In this document: positions 19,205-31,020 of the stretch, piece after piece
How positions within the stretch are numbered: position 1 is the first letter of the stretch
How the letters are laid out: each line of letters starts with the position of its first letter
Source of the DNA: Planctomycetaceae bacterium
GTDB taxonomy: Bacteria > Planctomycetota > Planctomycetia > Planctomycetales > Planctomycetaceae
NCBI GenBank assembly: GCA_028284145.1
Contig: JANQSH010000004.1
Coordinates: forward strand, 1 to 59,102
Direction: 5' to 3'
Length of the DNA: 59,102 nt
Program-made: the position numbers and the translations under genes
Notes under the pieces: model-generated
Databases searched by the model: none
What the model saw: the letters and a program-made list of their open reading frames with translations, nothing else
What the model was told of the DNA's origin: nothing

Positions 19205-20080
19205 ATGGAAATGGCTCAACCGATCATCCACCATGAACCTCCCGGCCTTCCTCACCGACCCGCTGACGGTCACAAAGGAACCTTCGGAAAGACGCTTTGC
19301 ATCGGTGGCAGCCGGGGCATGGGTGGTGCGATTGCGCTGACCGGGCAGGGGGCATTGCGTTCCGGAACCGGATTGGTCTATCTCGCCGTGCCAGAAGAAA
19401 TCGAATCGACCGTTGCCGCAATGGAACCCTCCTGTCTCACACGTTGCATGCTGCAGGATGACGATGGTCGAATGTCGCGTGAAGCGCACTCGGAACTCTC
19501 TTCCATCCTCGGTGACTTCACTGCGATAGCAATGGGTCCGGGGTGGGGACAGTCGCCCGGGTTAGCTGATTTGGCGAAGGAACTGTATCTCAACATTCAG
19601 CAAACTCTGGTTGTCGACGCCGACGGATTGAACCTGCTGGCCGACCAGCCGGATATCTGGCAGCAATCTTCGGGAGAACGCATCCTGACACCCCACCCCG
19701 GTGAGTTTGCACGACTCACCAATTCGGATACCAGAACCATTCAAGCCAGTCGGCAGGAACTGGCGTGCGAATTCGCCGCGACCCATAACGTCACGCTGGT
19801 TCTTAAAGGTGAGGGAACGGTGATCACCAATGGCAGGGAGCTGGCTATCAACTCAACCGGAAACAGTGGCATGGCAACCGGCGGCAGCGGCGATGTGCTC
19901 ACGGGGATTCTGGTCGGTTTGCTCGCACAGGGCATGACACCATTCCCGGCTGCTCATCTGGCCGTCCACCTGCATGGTCTGGCGGGCGATCTGGCAGCGG
20001 CTGAGTTGTCCGAACCAGGTCTGATCGCATCCGATATCGCAGCATTTATCCCCAAGGCATGGAAGCACTTACGCAGTTAG
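19205..20080 (+). CDS. nnrD: ADP-dependent NAD(P)H-hydrate dehydratase
   Basis: 291 residues; ATG at 19205 or 19211, both close behind GAGG overlapping the larB stop. Repairs damaged NAD(P)HX by dehydrating the S-epimer with ADP. Ribokinase-like fold with GKTLCIGGSRGMGGAIALTGQGALRSG at the N-terminus, VVDADGLNLLAD, ILTPHPGEFARL and the nucleotide-site motif STGNSGMATGGSGDVLTGI. The companion epimerase domain (NnrE) is absent here, as in single-domain versions. Overlap of ribosome binding site and larB end suggests one transcript with larB. Confidence 0.93.
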   Translation: MEMAQPIIHHEPPGLPHRPADGHKGTFGKTLCIGGSRGMGGAIALTGQGALRSGTGLVYLAVPEEIESTVAAMEPSCLTRCMLQDDDGRMSREAHSELSSILGDFTAIAMGPGWGQSPGLADLAKELYLNIQQTLVVDADGLNLLADQPDIWQQSSGERILTPHPGEFARLTNSDTRTIQASRQELACEFAATHNVTLVLKGEGTVITNGRELAINSTGNSGMATGGSGDVLTGILVGLLAQGMTPFPAAHLAVHLHGLAGDLAAAELSEPGLIASDIAAFIPKAWKHLRS

Positions 20081-20245
20081 ATGAGCTGGGAAAAACCAGC
20101 CTGGTTTTCCCGTATCCTCAAGTTTTCATTTCTGCTAGATTTCCGAGCCAACCAAAAGCGGGCCAACAGGCCAACTTGCGCTGACTGATGGCGAATTTCA
20201 TCATTTCATCAAGGAAGAATGCGTCCATTTCAAGGATGAGACCCA

Positions 20246-21532
20246 ATGCAGCAGAATGACAATCGTGGCACAGCCATCGTCGTAACCTGGGTGCTTTCGC
20301 TGGCGGCGATTGCCGGTCTGCTGGCCATCAAGTTCGGTTGGATCGATCTGGAAATCAGTCCGGATAATTCCGCAGTTGTGGAACAGAATGAAGCCAGTTC
20401 AACGGTGTCGGCAAACAATCCGGATTGGGCATTGGGAGATGACACGCAGACTCATCCTGTTGATCCGTCGATTTTCAATCAGCAATCGGAACCGGATAGT
20501 AAGACGATTCAGCAAGATGAATTTCTGGCTGCGGAACAAAATCGTCCCGGGTTTCAACCGGGGGATTTCGATGCCAGCCATTGGCCGCCTCAAGCAGGAC
20601 GCACGCGGATCGCCGATCAACCGGCTGCTCCCCCCAGCAACTTGCGGGTCCGCAATTCACAAACCAACAGTGCACCACCGTTTGCCCTCCAACAGGCCGA
20701 ACATTCCCCCCAGACGAACCGCACGGCCGGCCATTGGGAAGAACCGGGCCAACCAAACCAGACACCCCGACGAACGGTCGAACGTCAAAGTGGCGTACAA
20801 CAGGTTCACTTTGAAGCGGTCGACGATGCCCATCCCGTGGCCAGTGCGCCTCTCAACCTGGAGGAAATCGATCGCCTGATTCATAGCGGTGAGATTGGTG
20901 AGGCACACCGTAAGCTCTCTGAGATCTACTGGAATCAACCGGTCCATCGCAAGCAGATTCAGAAACGAATCGACGGCACAGCCAGTGTTATCTTCTTTCA
21001 GCCGCAGCGACATTTCATGGAACCGCATGAAGTGCAGTTCGGCGATGACCTGACCACCATCGGCAAGAAGTACAACGTCCCCTGGGCCTACCTCGCGCGA
21101 CTCAACCGTGCTGTTCCAGATCGCATTCAGGCCGGGCGGAAGCTGAAGGTCATTCGTGGGCCGTTCGCCGCTTTGATCGACTTAAGTGATTTCGAGATGA
21201 TCATCCATGCTCATGGTCTGTACGTGGCGAGATATCAGGTAGGAATTGGAAAAGATGGCTCGACCCCAACCGGCAAGCTTGGTGTCATCAGCAAGGTGCA
21301 CGACCCTCCTTATTACGGCCCGGACGGACTGGTGATTGCCAATGATGACCCGCAAAACCCGTTGGGTGAACGATGGATTGACCTGGGCCGCAGCTACGGA
21401 ATTCACGGGACAATTAATCCATCATCGATTGGCCGGGCGGAGTCACGCGGTTGTATTCGCATGCACAACACCGATGTCGAAATCGTATTCGATCTGCTGA
21501 CAATTGGTTCGGAAGTGGCAATTCGGCAGTAG
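20246..21532 (+). CDS. LysM-containing L,D-transpeptidase (YkuD)
   Basis: 428 residues. Single N-terminal membrane segment (about 8-30), a long Gln/Asn/Pro-rich spacer (40-200), a LysM-like peptidoglycan-binding module (EVQFGDDLTTIGKKYNVPWAYLARLN, about 265-300) and a C-terminal YkuD domain. The catalytic set is visible: YGIHGTINPSSIG with His387 and ESRGCIRM with nucleophile Cys403. It would form 3-3 crosslinks in peptidoglycan or attach proteins to it, acting outside the membrane. This supports a peptidoglycan wall in the host, as now accepted for planctomycetes. A 100-bp element follows 34 bases after the stop. Confidence 0.9.
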   Translation: MQQNDNRGTAIVVTWVLSLAAIAGLLAIKFGWIDLEISPDNSAVVEQNEASSTVSANNPDWALGDDTQTHPVDPSIFNQQSEPDSKTIQQDEFLAAEQNRPGFQPGDFDASHWPPQAGRTRIADQPAAPPSNLRVRNSQTNSAPPFALQQAEHSPQTNRTAGHWEEPGQPNQTPRRTVERQSGVQQVHFEAVDDAHPVASAPLNLEEIDRLIHSGEIGEAHRKLSEIYWNQPVHRKQIQKRIDGTASVIFFQPQRHFMEPHEVQFGDDLTTIGKKYNVPWAYLARLNRAVPDRIQAGRKLKVIRGPFAALIDLSDFEMIIHAHGLYVARYQVGIGKDGSTPTGKLGVISKVHDPPYYGPDGLVIANDDPQNPLGERWIDLGRSYGIHGTINPSSIGRAESRGCIRMHNTDVEIVFDLLTIGSEVAIRQ

Positions 21533-21566
21533 CGGGTTCTCGGGATCAATAAGACGATGTTGATCC

Positions 21567-21667
21567 AGAGCATATTACGGCTCTTCTGTGCCGCGAAAAT
21601 CATCTTTTGGGCTGCAAGCACAGACTCCCACGAGCGAGAACCGTCACACGAAATGGTAAACGGCTCT
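21567..21667 (+). repeat. 100-bp element, copy 3
   Basis: 101 bp, sense to the upstream L,D-transpeptidase gene. The 5' hairpin has one extra G (AGAGCATATTACGGCTCT). Ends in GGCTCTGG. Confidence 0.9.
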
Positions 21668-21832
21668 GGAACCAGTTTCCAATCCGGCTGGTGACAGGAA
21701 TTCTCGCTGGATTCCCATAGTGGGTTCACGGTATACAGCAGTATTGAAATGTCCTGTAAAAAAGATTGACGCAGGGCAGGGGGCTACCCTGCCGTTACGC
21801 TTTTCAAAAAAGAGATAAGGGAGTGTCATTTC

Positions 21833-22456
21833 TTGATCACAAAGATCACCGGCAAACTGGTTCACCTTGGTGTGGAATCCGCCACGATCGGTGTGGGGGC
21901 GTTCGAGTACGAAGTCTTTATTCCCGAATTTGTCCGCCGTCAATTGCAATCGCACATCGATGAAGAGGTCAGTCTGCGAACGATTGAATACCTTGAAGGT
22001 AATCCGCAGAAAGGCCGACTCACTCCGCGAATGATCGGCTTCATGAGCGATGCCGAGCGCGAGTTCTTCGATCTCGTATGCTCTGTCGATGGCGTTGGTG
22101 TGAAGAAAGCGTTGAGGGCAATGGTCCGACCGGTTCGGGAAGTCGCCGAGTCAATTGAAGAGCAGGATGTGAAACAACTTTCCGCGTTACCCGGGATTGG
22201 CCCTGCTGTGGGGGAGCGAATCATCGCCAAGCTGCGCCGCAAGATGGCAAAGTTCGCACTGATGGCGGCTCGCGATCTGCCGCCTGATAAGCAAATGGAG
22301 CGCGACATTGCAACCGAAGCGTACGAGGCGCTGATCAGTCTGGGACACTCTTCTGTCGACGCTCAGCAGAAAATCGAAACGATCGCAGAGAGCGGCAAGA
22401 AATTCAAATCGGTCGAAGACCTGCTCGGCGAGTTGTACAAACGCGAAAGGGAATAG
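21833..22456 (+). CDS. ruvA: Holliday junction branch migration protein RuvA
   Basis: 207 residues from a TTG at 21833 ([15 protein letters not shown]), the only start giving the conserved N-terminus; GGGAG lies about ten bases upstream. Binds four-way junctions as a tetramer and loads the RuvB motor. Domain I OB fold (1-65), domain II with two helix-hairpin-helix motifs ([14 protein letters not shown] and [18 protein letters not shown]), and C-terminal domain III ([22 protein letters not shown]) that contacts RuvB. ruvB and ruvC are not adjacent. Its TAG stop overlaps a 100-bp element. Confidence 0.93.
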   Translation: MITKITGKLVHLGVESATIGVGAFEYEVFIPEFVRRQLQSHIDEEVSLRTIEYLEGNPQKGRLTPRMIGFMSDAEREFFDLVCSVDGVGVKKALRAMVRPVREVAESIEEQDVKQLSALPGIGPAVGERIIAKLRRKMAKFALMAARDLPPDKQMERDIATEAYEALISLGHSSVDAQQKIETIAESGKKFKSVEDLLGELYKRERE

Positions 22457-22572
22457 AGCGTAAGACGCTCTTCTGTGCCGCAATGAACGTCGATTGGCCT
22501 GCAAAAGCCGTTTGGCCTGAAAACATAGCCCCCCACGAGCCGGAGCTGTCACACCAGAAAGTGAACTGCTCC
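22455..22572 (+). repeat. 100-bp element, copy 4 (expanded to 118 bp; forms the ruvA stop)
   Basis: The ruvA TAG is at 22454-22456, so A and G are the first element bases. An internal 18-bp expansion arose by partial duplication of the TGGCCTGCAAA segment (TGGCCTGCAAAAGCCGTT, then TGGCCTGAAAAC). Ends in GCTCC. Confidence 0.9.
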
Positions 22573-22620
22573 AGACTGAAGGACAAATTTGTATCGCGGA
22601 GTCGACTTGTCGCAGCGCAA

Positions 22621-23325
22621 TCAGATTCCCGTCGATGTCATTTCCGTCGCGGCGTCGCTTTGGAGCCGCAAGTTGCTCAGCAAACCAGACAGAATGGCCA
22701 AGGCAATGAAGGTCGAGCAGTAGAGTTTCGCCGACTCTTCCAGGATAACCGATACGGTTGTTGGGGGCTCGACGAGTGAATCGATCGTCGTGTGGATGGC
22801 GTAGAACACGAACGCAATCGCGATGAGTTCCAGAAGTTTCGCGTACCGCAGAACAATCGGCAGGAAAATCAGCCCGGCAAATGCCGCAACGACGCCATAC
22901 ATGATGACGACGATGTCATTCCAGTTGCGAACCGGCCCGGTACTGATGGCCATTGCGTCGATCCGATCGCCCACCCGTTCATGAAATTGCAGCAGTTCAT
23001 CCAATGCAAGAAACCCAACCGCCATTGTCATCAGCAGCCAGAAAACGCGGATGTACGGCGCCTCATTTTTCGAGATGAGAAACGAGACAAATGCAAAAGC
23101 ACTCCCCATCGCGAAAAAGACAGCGGAAAGAGCTGTCACGGCGCCGCGCTCGTCGACAAAATTGAACTCCCGAACCTTGCCAGGTGGTATGAGAAAAATC
23201 GCCAGGCAGATATACAGCGCGACCAGGACCGAAATGATCTGGATCAGTTGCGGAATGTAAGGGTTCGTCTGATCTTTCCGACAGGCCAGAGATTGAGCAA
23301 TGGCGTTACGGTAGTGTTTGAGCAT
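22621..23325 (-). CDS. Integral membrane protein of unknown function
   Basis: 234 residues, about six transmembrane segments: PQLIQIISVLVALYICLAIF, GAVTALSAVFFAMGSAFAFV, YIRVFWLLMTMAVGFLALDE, a middle WNDIVVIMYGVVAAFAGL, FLPIVLRYAKLLELIAIAFV, and a C-terminal one. The FLALDELLQFHERVGD motif (acidic/His cluster at a membrane boundary) recurs in a widespread uncharacterised membrane family. No neighbour points to a function. Convergent with ruvA, with the 100-bp element between them. Confidence 0.7.
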   Translation of the reverse strand: MLKHYRNAIAQSLACRKDQTNPYIPQLIQIISVLVALYICLAIFLIPPGKVREFNFVDERGAVTALSAVFFAMGSAFAFVSFLISKNEAPYIRVFWLLMTMAVGFLALDELLQFHERVGDRIDAMAISTGPVRNWNDIVVIMYGVVAAFAGLIFLPIVLRYAKLLELIAIAFVFYAIHTTIDSLVEPPTTVSVILEESAKLYCSTFIALAILSGLLSNLRLQSDAATEMTSTGI

Positions 23326-23514
23326 GGTTTTGGGCGAGAGTTCGGTTAAAGCAGAAAGGGTGTGCGTGCGACAGCGTCTTCTTGTCCGTACGTTGCAAAG
23401 AGTGATTCTTGAACCCTAGCTCACAATTGGGAAATTGCAAGAAATCGGCTGCGGGGAAGTTTCTGTCCTGCGGCTTTCCTCTTGCTCGCCTTTACTTCGG
23501 ATTTCTCAAAATGA

Positions 23515-24957
23515 TCACATCAATGGGGCGAAGAGTTTGCAGAAATTCTCCGCGAGCACATGCCGGGTCGCGCGTGCATTCCATTCCCCCAGTTCAATCT
23601 TCTGGGAATGCGTTATGTCGTGTTCAATGTGCGCATTGAGTTGCATGGCGAGTTTACTGTCATACATCGCCACGGCGACTTCAAAGTTCAGTACCAGGCT
23701 GCGGGCATCGAAGTTCGGCGTGCCAACCAATGCCCAACTCGAATCAACCGTCAACGTCTTCGCATGCAGCAATCCTCGCTGATATTCGTAGATTTCGACT
23801 CCCGCGTTGAGCAGTGTGTTATAAAACGACCGTCCTGCAAGGACCGTCCACTGATACGCGCTCTTGCCCGGCACCATAAGCCGAACATGCACACCCCGAT
23901 GGGCGGCTGTTTCCAACGCCAAAACCAGCGGGTCCATTGGCACAAAGTACGATGTCGACAGGTTAATCGATTCTTCCGCTTCGTTGATCGCGGCAAACAT
24001 AACCGACAGCATCTCGTTCGTATCGCCGGTCGGCCCACTGGCAATCACCTGAGCAGAGACATTGCCCCGGTCTGTCGGTCGGGGGAAGAGTTCCGGCTGC
24101 GTCAGTTCCTCGCCCGTCGCGTAATACCAGTCTTCCGCAAAGACCTGCTGCAACTGCATCACAATCGGGCCGCGCAGTTTCAAATGTGTGTCCCGCCAAT
24201 AACCCAGGTGGGGGTTCAAACCAAGGTATTCATCACCGATGTTCATCCCACCAGTGAATCCAACCTGTCCGTCGGCGATCACAATTTTGCGGTGGCTGCG
24301 AAGGTTGATCGACCACCGCTCGCGCAACGTTTGCCCCGGTAAAAACGCAGCGATGTCAATTCCGGCTTGCCGCATTGGTTCAAAGAACCGTCGGTTCAGC
24401 CAGATCGAGCCGAGACCATCGTACAGGAACCGTACTTTAACACCTTCATTTGCACGTTGAATCAACAGGTCACGAAGATGCGTGCCAGTTCGGTCTGCCT
24501 TCCAGATGTAATACTCCAGATGCAGCGTCTTCTCCGCACTCAGGATCGCTTCCTCGATCAGTTCGAGCGTTTCGGAGGTTTCAGGCAGCAATTGCACGTG
24601 ATTGGCGAATGTTCCCGATGTCGCCCCGACGCTTTGCGCGAGCTCCATCAGATCGTATTGACGCGGTTCCAGCCCATCGCCGGTGAGGTGCTGGAATTCC
24701 GACACCGTGGGCAACTGGCGGGAAATATCGATGGTTGCCCGACGTTTGCCTTCCGCCCGACGATTGACACGATTGATTCCAAAGACCAGAAACAGCAACC
24801 CACCCAAAAACGGCAGAATGAGAATCGCGAGAATCCATGCAACAGCAGAGGTAGAGTTCCTCTTGCGGGTCAGCAGGACCCAGCGAATCAACAGCAGCGT
24901 AAGGAAATACCCCAGTAAGGTGATCGCGCCATAATAAACCTCAATGGGGATATTCAC
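23515..24957 (-). CDS. cls: Cardiolipin synthase (phospholipase D family)
   Basis: 480 residues. Makes cardiolipin from phosphatidylglycerol or related lipids in the inner membrane. Two N-terminal membrane segments (YYGAITLLGYFLTLLLIRWV and AVAWILAILILPFLGGLLFLVFG) are followed by two PLD catalytic motifs: HRKIVIADGQVGFTGGMN and HAKTLTVDSSWALVGTPNFD, each with His-x-Lys-x4-Asp. YIWKADRTG and LGSIWLNRRFFEPM are further family landmarks. Full length. Single gene, divergent from the HD phosphohydrolase. Confidence 0.92.
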   Translation of the reverse strand: MNIPIEVYYGAITLLGYFLTLLLIRWVLLTRKRNSTSAVAWILAILILPFLGGLLFLVFGINRVNRRAEGKRRATIDISRQLPTVSEFQHLTGDGLEPRQYDLMELAQSVGATSGTFANHVQLLPETSETLELIEEAILSAEKTLHLEYYIWKADRTGTHLRDLLIQRANEGVKVRFLYDGLGSIWLNRRFFEPMRQAGIDIAAFLPGQTLRERWSINLRSHRKIVIADGQVGFTGGMNIGDEYLGLNPHLGYWRDTHLKLRGPIVMQLQQVFAEDWYYATGEELTQPELFPRPTDRGNVSAQVIASGPTGDTNEMLSVMFAAINEAEESINLSTSYFVPMDPLVLALETAAHRGVHVRLMVPGKSAYQWTVLAGRSFYNTLLNAGVEIYEYQRGLLHAKTLTVDSSWALVGTPNFDARSLVLNFEVAVAMYDSKLAMQLNAHIEHDITHSQKIELGEWNARATRHVLAENFCKLFAPLM

Positions 24958-24979
24958 GATTTTCTACCGATCGTCTGGT

Positions 24980-25079
24980 AGAGCGTATCACGCTCTTCTG
25001 TGCCGCGATGAGCGTCGATTGGCCTGCAAACACAGGCCCCGCGCGACCAGAGACGTCACACCGGAAGGTAAACGGCCCT
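24980..25079 (+). repeat. 100-bp element, copy 5 (between divergent genes)
   Basis: 100 bp. The only full-length copy placed upstream of both neighbours rather than after a gene end. 5' TAGAGCGTATCACGCTCT, 3' GGCCCT. Confidence 0.88.
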
Positions 25080-25241
25080 GATCGTCGGGTTCCTTCAATC
25101 ATCCCCTCAATTATATGCGTTGGAAAATCATGAGGCGACCGATCGATGGTCCGATTCCCGGTCGGCGATCATTGACGCAACCGGCCAGGAACATTATCAG
25201 AGATTCCACAACGCTCTTCTTCTGAATCATGCAGGTTCGCC

Positions 25242-26585
25242 ATGACGCATTGGCTGGTCGATATTCCCGAGCTTTCCAATCTGCAGAGCCGACGTGGACT
25301 GGTCCGGATTCCGATCGAGCTGGATGTCCCCTTCACACCACGCGTGCGGGCCATTGTCGATACAGCGGAATTTCAGCGTCTGTCGCATATTACGCAATTG
25401 GGGCTGGCGGCGCGGGTGTATCCCGGTGCAACTCACACCCGGTTTGAACATGCACTGGGCGTCTTTCACAATGCATTGCGATATCTGCAGCAACTGGGGC
25501 GGGACGAGCGATTCACTTCGGTTGTTGATACGCATCTCGCCGAAGTCCTGATGGTTTCCGCGCTGTTGCACGACCTGGGGCATTGGCCCTATTGCCATCC
25601 GATCGAAGACATGGGGCTGGCCGACCTCCCGCCACACGAACAGTTCGCCAGCGAATTTCTCGCCCCTGATCGTGATTTGGCTCAGGTCCTCAAAGGGGAA
25701 TGGAACATCCAGCCGGAAGAAGTCCTGCAGGTGCTGGTGGGTAAGGATTCGCATCCGCAATGGCGGCTCATTCGTTCGATTCTCTCCGGGCCAATCGACA
25801 TCGACAAAATGGATTACCTCGACCGCGACAGCGTGCATTGTGGCGTGCCTTATGGTCGCAATTTCGATCGCAATCGATTGATCCAATCGCTGGTGGTGAA
25901 CGAAGCGGGTGATGGGCTGGCAATCAGCGAGAAAGGCAAGACTGCAGCAGAACTGATGGTCTTCGCACGTTATGTGATGTTCAGTGAAGTCTACTGGCAT
26001 CATGCTGTCCGCTCAGCAACCAGTATGTTTGCCCGCTCCTTTTTTGAACTATATCGCGGACTCGACTTACCCGACCTGTTTCAGAAAAGCGAAGCGGAAA
26101 CAATCGCACTGTTGCGTCAACAGGGAGCCGGAACGAGTGTTGAACGTCTGCTGGAAGGGGTCTTTGGCACGCAACGCCGGCTCTACAAGCGCGTGCGGGA
26201 GTTCAGCCATTATCAATCAGCTGAGATGTACCGCCGTCTCGCGCGGCAGTCGTTTGATGTTCTCGTTGGTTGCGGCAATCAGTTGGCGGAATTGCTCGGA
26301 AAGGAACTGAATCGATCGATCGAACCGACTGATATTCTGATCGACGCACCGCCACCGCATCGGGAAGTCGAGTTCAATGTGCAGATCTTCTTTCCCAAAG
26401 AGAGCCGTTATCGGCCATTGCAGGAGGTTTCCCCGGTGGTCAATTCGCTGGCCCGCACGCAATTTGACGATTTCGTGAAACGGGTGCGGATTTTCGCCCA
26501 TCCCGAATTGCGCGATGCCATTTCCAGATTGGACCGTTTCGGCGATTTACTGCAGACGGCGATGGAATCCCTTTCGTCCAAATAG
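25242..26585 (+). CDS. HD-domain phosphohydrolase (SAMHD1/dGTPase-like)
   Basis: 447 residues. HD metal site: His in HTRFEHALGVFHNAL, HD in LLHDLGHWPYCH, and a later Asp near IDIDKMDYLDRDSVHCGVPYG, the pattern of the SAMHD1-type branch. Family members hydrolyse dNTPs or other phosphoesters in the cytoplasm; substrate here is unknown. The C-terminal half is helical with a VEFNVQIFFPKESRYRPL segment. Start ATG at 25242 follows a weak AGGT. Its TAG stop overlaps a 100-bp element. Could act in nucleotide pool control or phage defence; the sequence does not decide. Confidence 0.87.
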   Translation: MTHWLVDIPELSNLQSRRGLVRIPIELDVPFTPRVRAIVDTAEFQRLSHITQLGLAARVYPGATHTRFEHALGVFHNALRYLQQLGRDERFTSVVDTHLAEVLMVSALLHDLGHWPYCHPIEDMGLADLPPHEQFASEFLAPDRDLAQVLKGEWNIQPEEVLQVLVGKDSHPQWRLIRSILSGPIDIDKMDYLDRDSVHCGVPYGRNFDRNRLIQSLVVNEAGDGLAISEKGKTAAELMVFARYVMFSEVYWHHAVRSATSMFARSFFELYRGLDLPDLFQKSEAETIALLRQQGAGTSVERLLEGVFGTQRRLYKRVREFSHYQSAEMYRRLARQSFDVLVGCGNQLAELLGKELNRSIEPTDILIDAPPPHREVEFNVQIFFPKESRYRPLQEVSPVVNSLARTQFDDFVKRVRIFAHPELRDAISRLDRFGDLLQTAMESLSSK

Positions 26586-26684
26586 AGCGTATTACGCTCT
26601 TCTGTGGCGCGAAAACCGTCTTTTGGCCTTCAAACGCAGACTCCCACGAGCCGGAGAACGTCACACCAGAGGGTAAACTGCTCT
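26584..26684 (+). repeat. 100-bp element, copy 6 (forms the HD gene stop)
   Basis: The stop TAG (26583-26585) uses the first two element bases. The 3' boundary reads GCTCTAAAACC: removing the element as TA-GAGC...GCTC-TA restores a TAA stop at the same place. Confidence 0.92.
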
Positions 26685-27098
26685 AAAACCACGTTCTGAA
26701 CGGAGTGCTCTCTCATTGCATAGGACATCATTTTTGCGATTCTGTTTTTACTGCGAAATATGCCAGATACACAAAAGAGGGAAAGAGATCCGGACAGGAC
26801 TCCAGGAGGAGATGAACAGGAGAGAACCATCCTGCCAATCTTGTCATCCTGTCAATAATTTTATCTGAAACTGATGCGATCGGATCTCTACGATTCGCAC
26901 ATATCTGGTCAATTCCAATCTTCTCTGCCTGAATCGTTGCCAACCGCTCCGATTGCCTGAAGGTCTCATATAGAGAACGGGAAAACAGGCATTGATGGTT
27001 CGTGGAGTGACTCTGGAATTCTGGTGGATGCTGTGGTAATCTGCGCAGCTGAATTTGCAATCACTCTGTTTGCCGTCACAGGCCGAAGAATACGAACC
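26685..27098. other. Intergenic, 410 bp
   Basis: No supported gene. Contains short GGACAGGACTCCAGGAGG and ATCCTGCCAATCTTGTCATC stretches akin to the GACAGGAT mosaic modules. Nothing else recognised. Confidence 0.4.
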
Positions 27099-27620
27099 AT
27101 GCCCACACGCAAGGCTCAGGCTGTCGCTGGCGTGTCCGCCTCGACCGAAACCGATATCATGACCGTTTATCCGTCCATCGCGGCGACCTCGCTGGGGCGT
27201 TTGCTGGGCGTACTGTATGAAGCGATTCCGGTAAAAATCTGTGGCATCAAAGTGTCGCACATCCTGTTTTGTCTGCCAACCGCTCCCCTTGCCGTGTTGA
27301 CGTACTTCGTGACCAAAGCGGTCGGGAAGAGTTACGTTCTGACCAATCGATCGGTGAAAGTGTATCGCATGACGCTCGGTGCCCGGGGCAATCTGGTGGA
27401 TGAGGTCGCGTTAACAGACATTGGCGAAGTGATCCTGCATCAACAGGGCGGGCAGGAATTCTACAGGGCGAGCGACATTGTGATCGTAGACCAGTCGGGG
27501 AATGCTGTACTGGAACTGCCGGGTGTAACCCGTGCCGAGATTTTCCGAGGCACGATCTTGAAATCGACGACCGCCTGTGTGCAGACGGAATCAGCCCTGG
27601 CGACGATCGCTGCGAGATGA
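27099..27620 (+). CDS. Small membrane protein with PH-like (bPH2) domain
   Basis: 173 residues from the ATG at 27099 (MPTRKAQAVAG); an upstream start would add an unlikely hydrophobic stretch. A hydrophobic segment KVSHILFCLPTAPLAVLTYFV lies near 60-80, followed by a typical bacterial PH core: SYVLTNRSVKVYRMTLGARGNLVDEVALTDIGEVIL and a terminal GVTRAEIFRGTILKST helix. Likely located at the inner membrane. Function unknown; such domains occur in envelope and stress proteins. Confidence 0.7.
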   Translation: MPTRKAQAVAGVSASTETDIMTVYPSIAATSLGRLLGVLYEAIPVKICGIKVSHILFCLPTAPLAVLTYFVTKAVGKSYVLTNRSVKVYRMTLGARGNLVDEVALTDIGEVILHQQGGQEFYRASDIVIVDQSGNAVLELPGVTRAEIFRGTILKSTTACVQTESALATIAAR

Positions 27621-27762
27621 GTTCCGTCGGCTCGCGACAACGCAGTCTCCTGGCCTTATGCCACGGAACGCAAGTCTTCGCCACGTTCGTTGTTTCGCGT
27701 ATTTTGCGGTCGCTTTCTTCTGCTCCGATTTGAAGAAGTCGAGGCCACAGTTTCACAACGAT

Positions 27763-28056
27763 TCAGTTTACGATACCACAATAGGGCAGTTGATACCGTT
27801 CCGTCTGAGTCGGCTTCGCTTTCCGTTTCCGTTTCGCACGTTTCGGTTTTTGTGATGTTTGAGGCGTGACTGCTTCACTCGGTCCTTCATCAACCGGACC
27901 ATTGATTGGCAGTTCTACTTCGGTGCGGCGAATGGTGATGTTGCGCGGGCATTCAATCCCCAGCTTCACGCGGGTTTTGGAAACGGCAATAACGTTGATG
28001 GTGATTTCGTCGCCGATTTTAATCGATTCAAATTGACTGCGGGTCAGAACGAGCAT
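27763..28056 (-). CDS. csrA: Carbon storage regulator CsrA with extended basic tail
   Basis: 97 residues from the ATG at 28056 (MLVLTRSQFESIKIGDEITINV), the canonical start. The first 55 residues give the CsrA beta-fold that binds GGA motifs in mRNA leaders as a dimer: MLVLTR at the N-terminus and GIECPRNITIRRTEV at the RNA-binding face. An extra 40 residues follow with a Lys/Arg-rich block (KPKRAKRKRKAKP), unusual against the typical 60-75. CsrA controls translation and mRNA stability of carbon and motility genes. No flagellar neighbour (fliW) is present. Confidence 0.9.
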   Translation of the reverse strand: MLVLTRSQFESIKIGDEITINVIAVSKTRVKLGIECPRNITIRRTEVELPINGPVDEGPSEAVTPQTSQKPKRAKRKRKAKPTQTERYQLPYCGIVN

Positions 28057-30498
<2,442 letters not shown>

Positions 30499-30601
30499 TC
30501 GATCAGTTAGACAGAATGCCTCCAACACCGCAAGCCATTGATACCAAATTCAATCTAAAAAACATTACCAATAAACACCTGGGAAACTGGAGTTCAAAAC
30601 A

Positions 30602-30889
30602 ATGCAGTTGAAGCCCCTTGATGATCGTGTCGTTGTGAAAGTTCTGGAATCGGAAACCACCACAGCCGGTGGGATTGTGCTACCCGATTCGGCGAAGGAA
30701 AAGCCGCAGCGCGGTAAAGTCGTCGCTGTTGGTCCTGGCCGATTGCTCGACAGTGGCGAACGTTGTGAAATGAGCGTTGGCCTCGATGACGAAGTTCTGT
30801 TCGGTAAATATGGCGGAACCGACATTGAAGTGGACGGCGAAGAAGTCAAAATTCTGCGTGAAAGCGATGTCCTGGCGAAACTGGTCTGA
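30602..30889 (+). CDS. groES: Co-chaperonin GroES
   Basis: 95 residues, [46 protein letters not shown]. Caps the GroEL chamber as a heptamer; the mobile loop is [10 protein letters not shown]. The rest is the usual GroES barrel ([18 protein letters not shown]) ending in a short KLV. Lies between the two groEL genes, 103 bp after groEL1 and 131 bp before groEL2, so it likely serves both. Confidence 0.95.
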   Translation: MQLKPLDDRVVVKVLESETTTAGGIVLPDSAKEKPQRGKVVAVGPGRLLDSGERCEMSVGLDDEVLFGKYGGTDIEVDGEEVKILRESDVLAKLV

Positions 30890-31020
30890 ATTCAGCCTCA
30901 AAACCTCTGCGTGATGTTTCTTCGCACAAACATCCTGTTGCGAAGTCATGCCACCAACCGGTTTTGAAACACCATTTGGAATCACCCCAACAACAACACC
31001 TCCCACGAGGAGATAAGACA

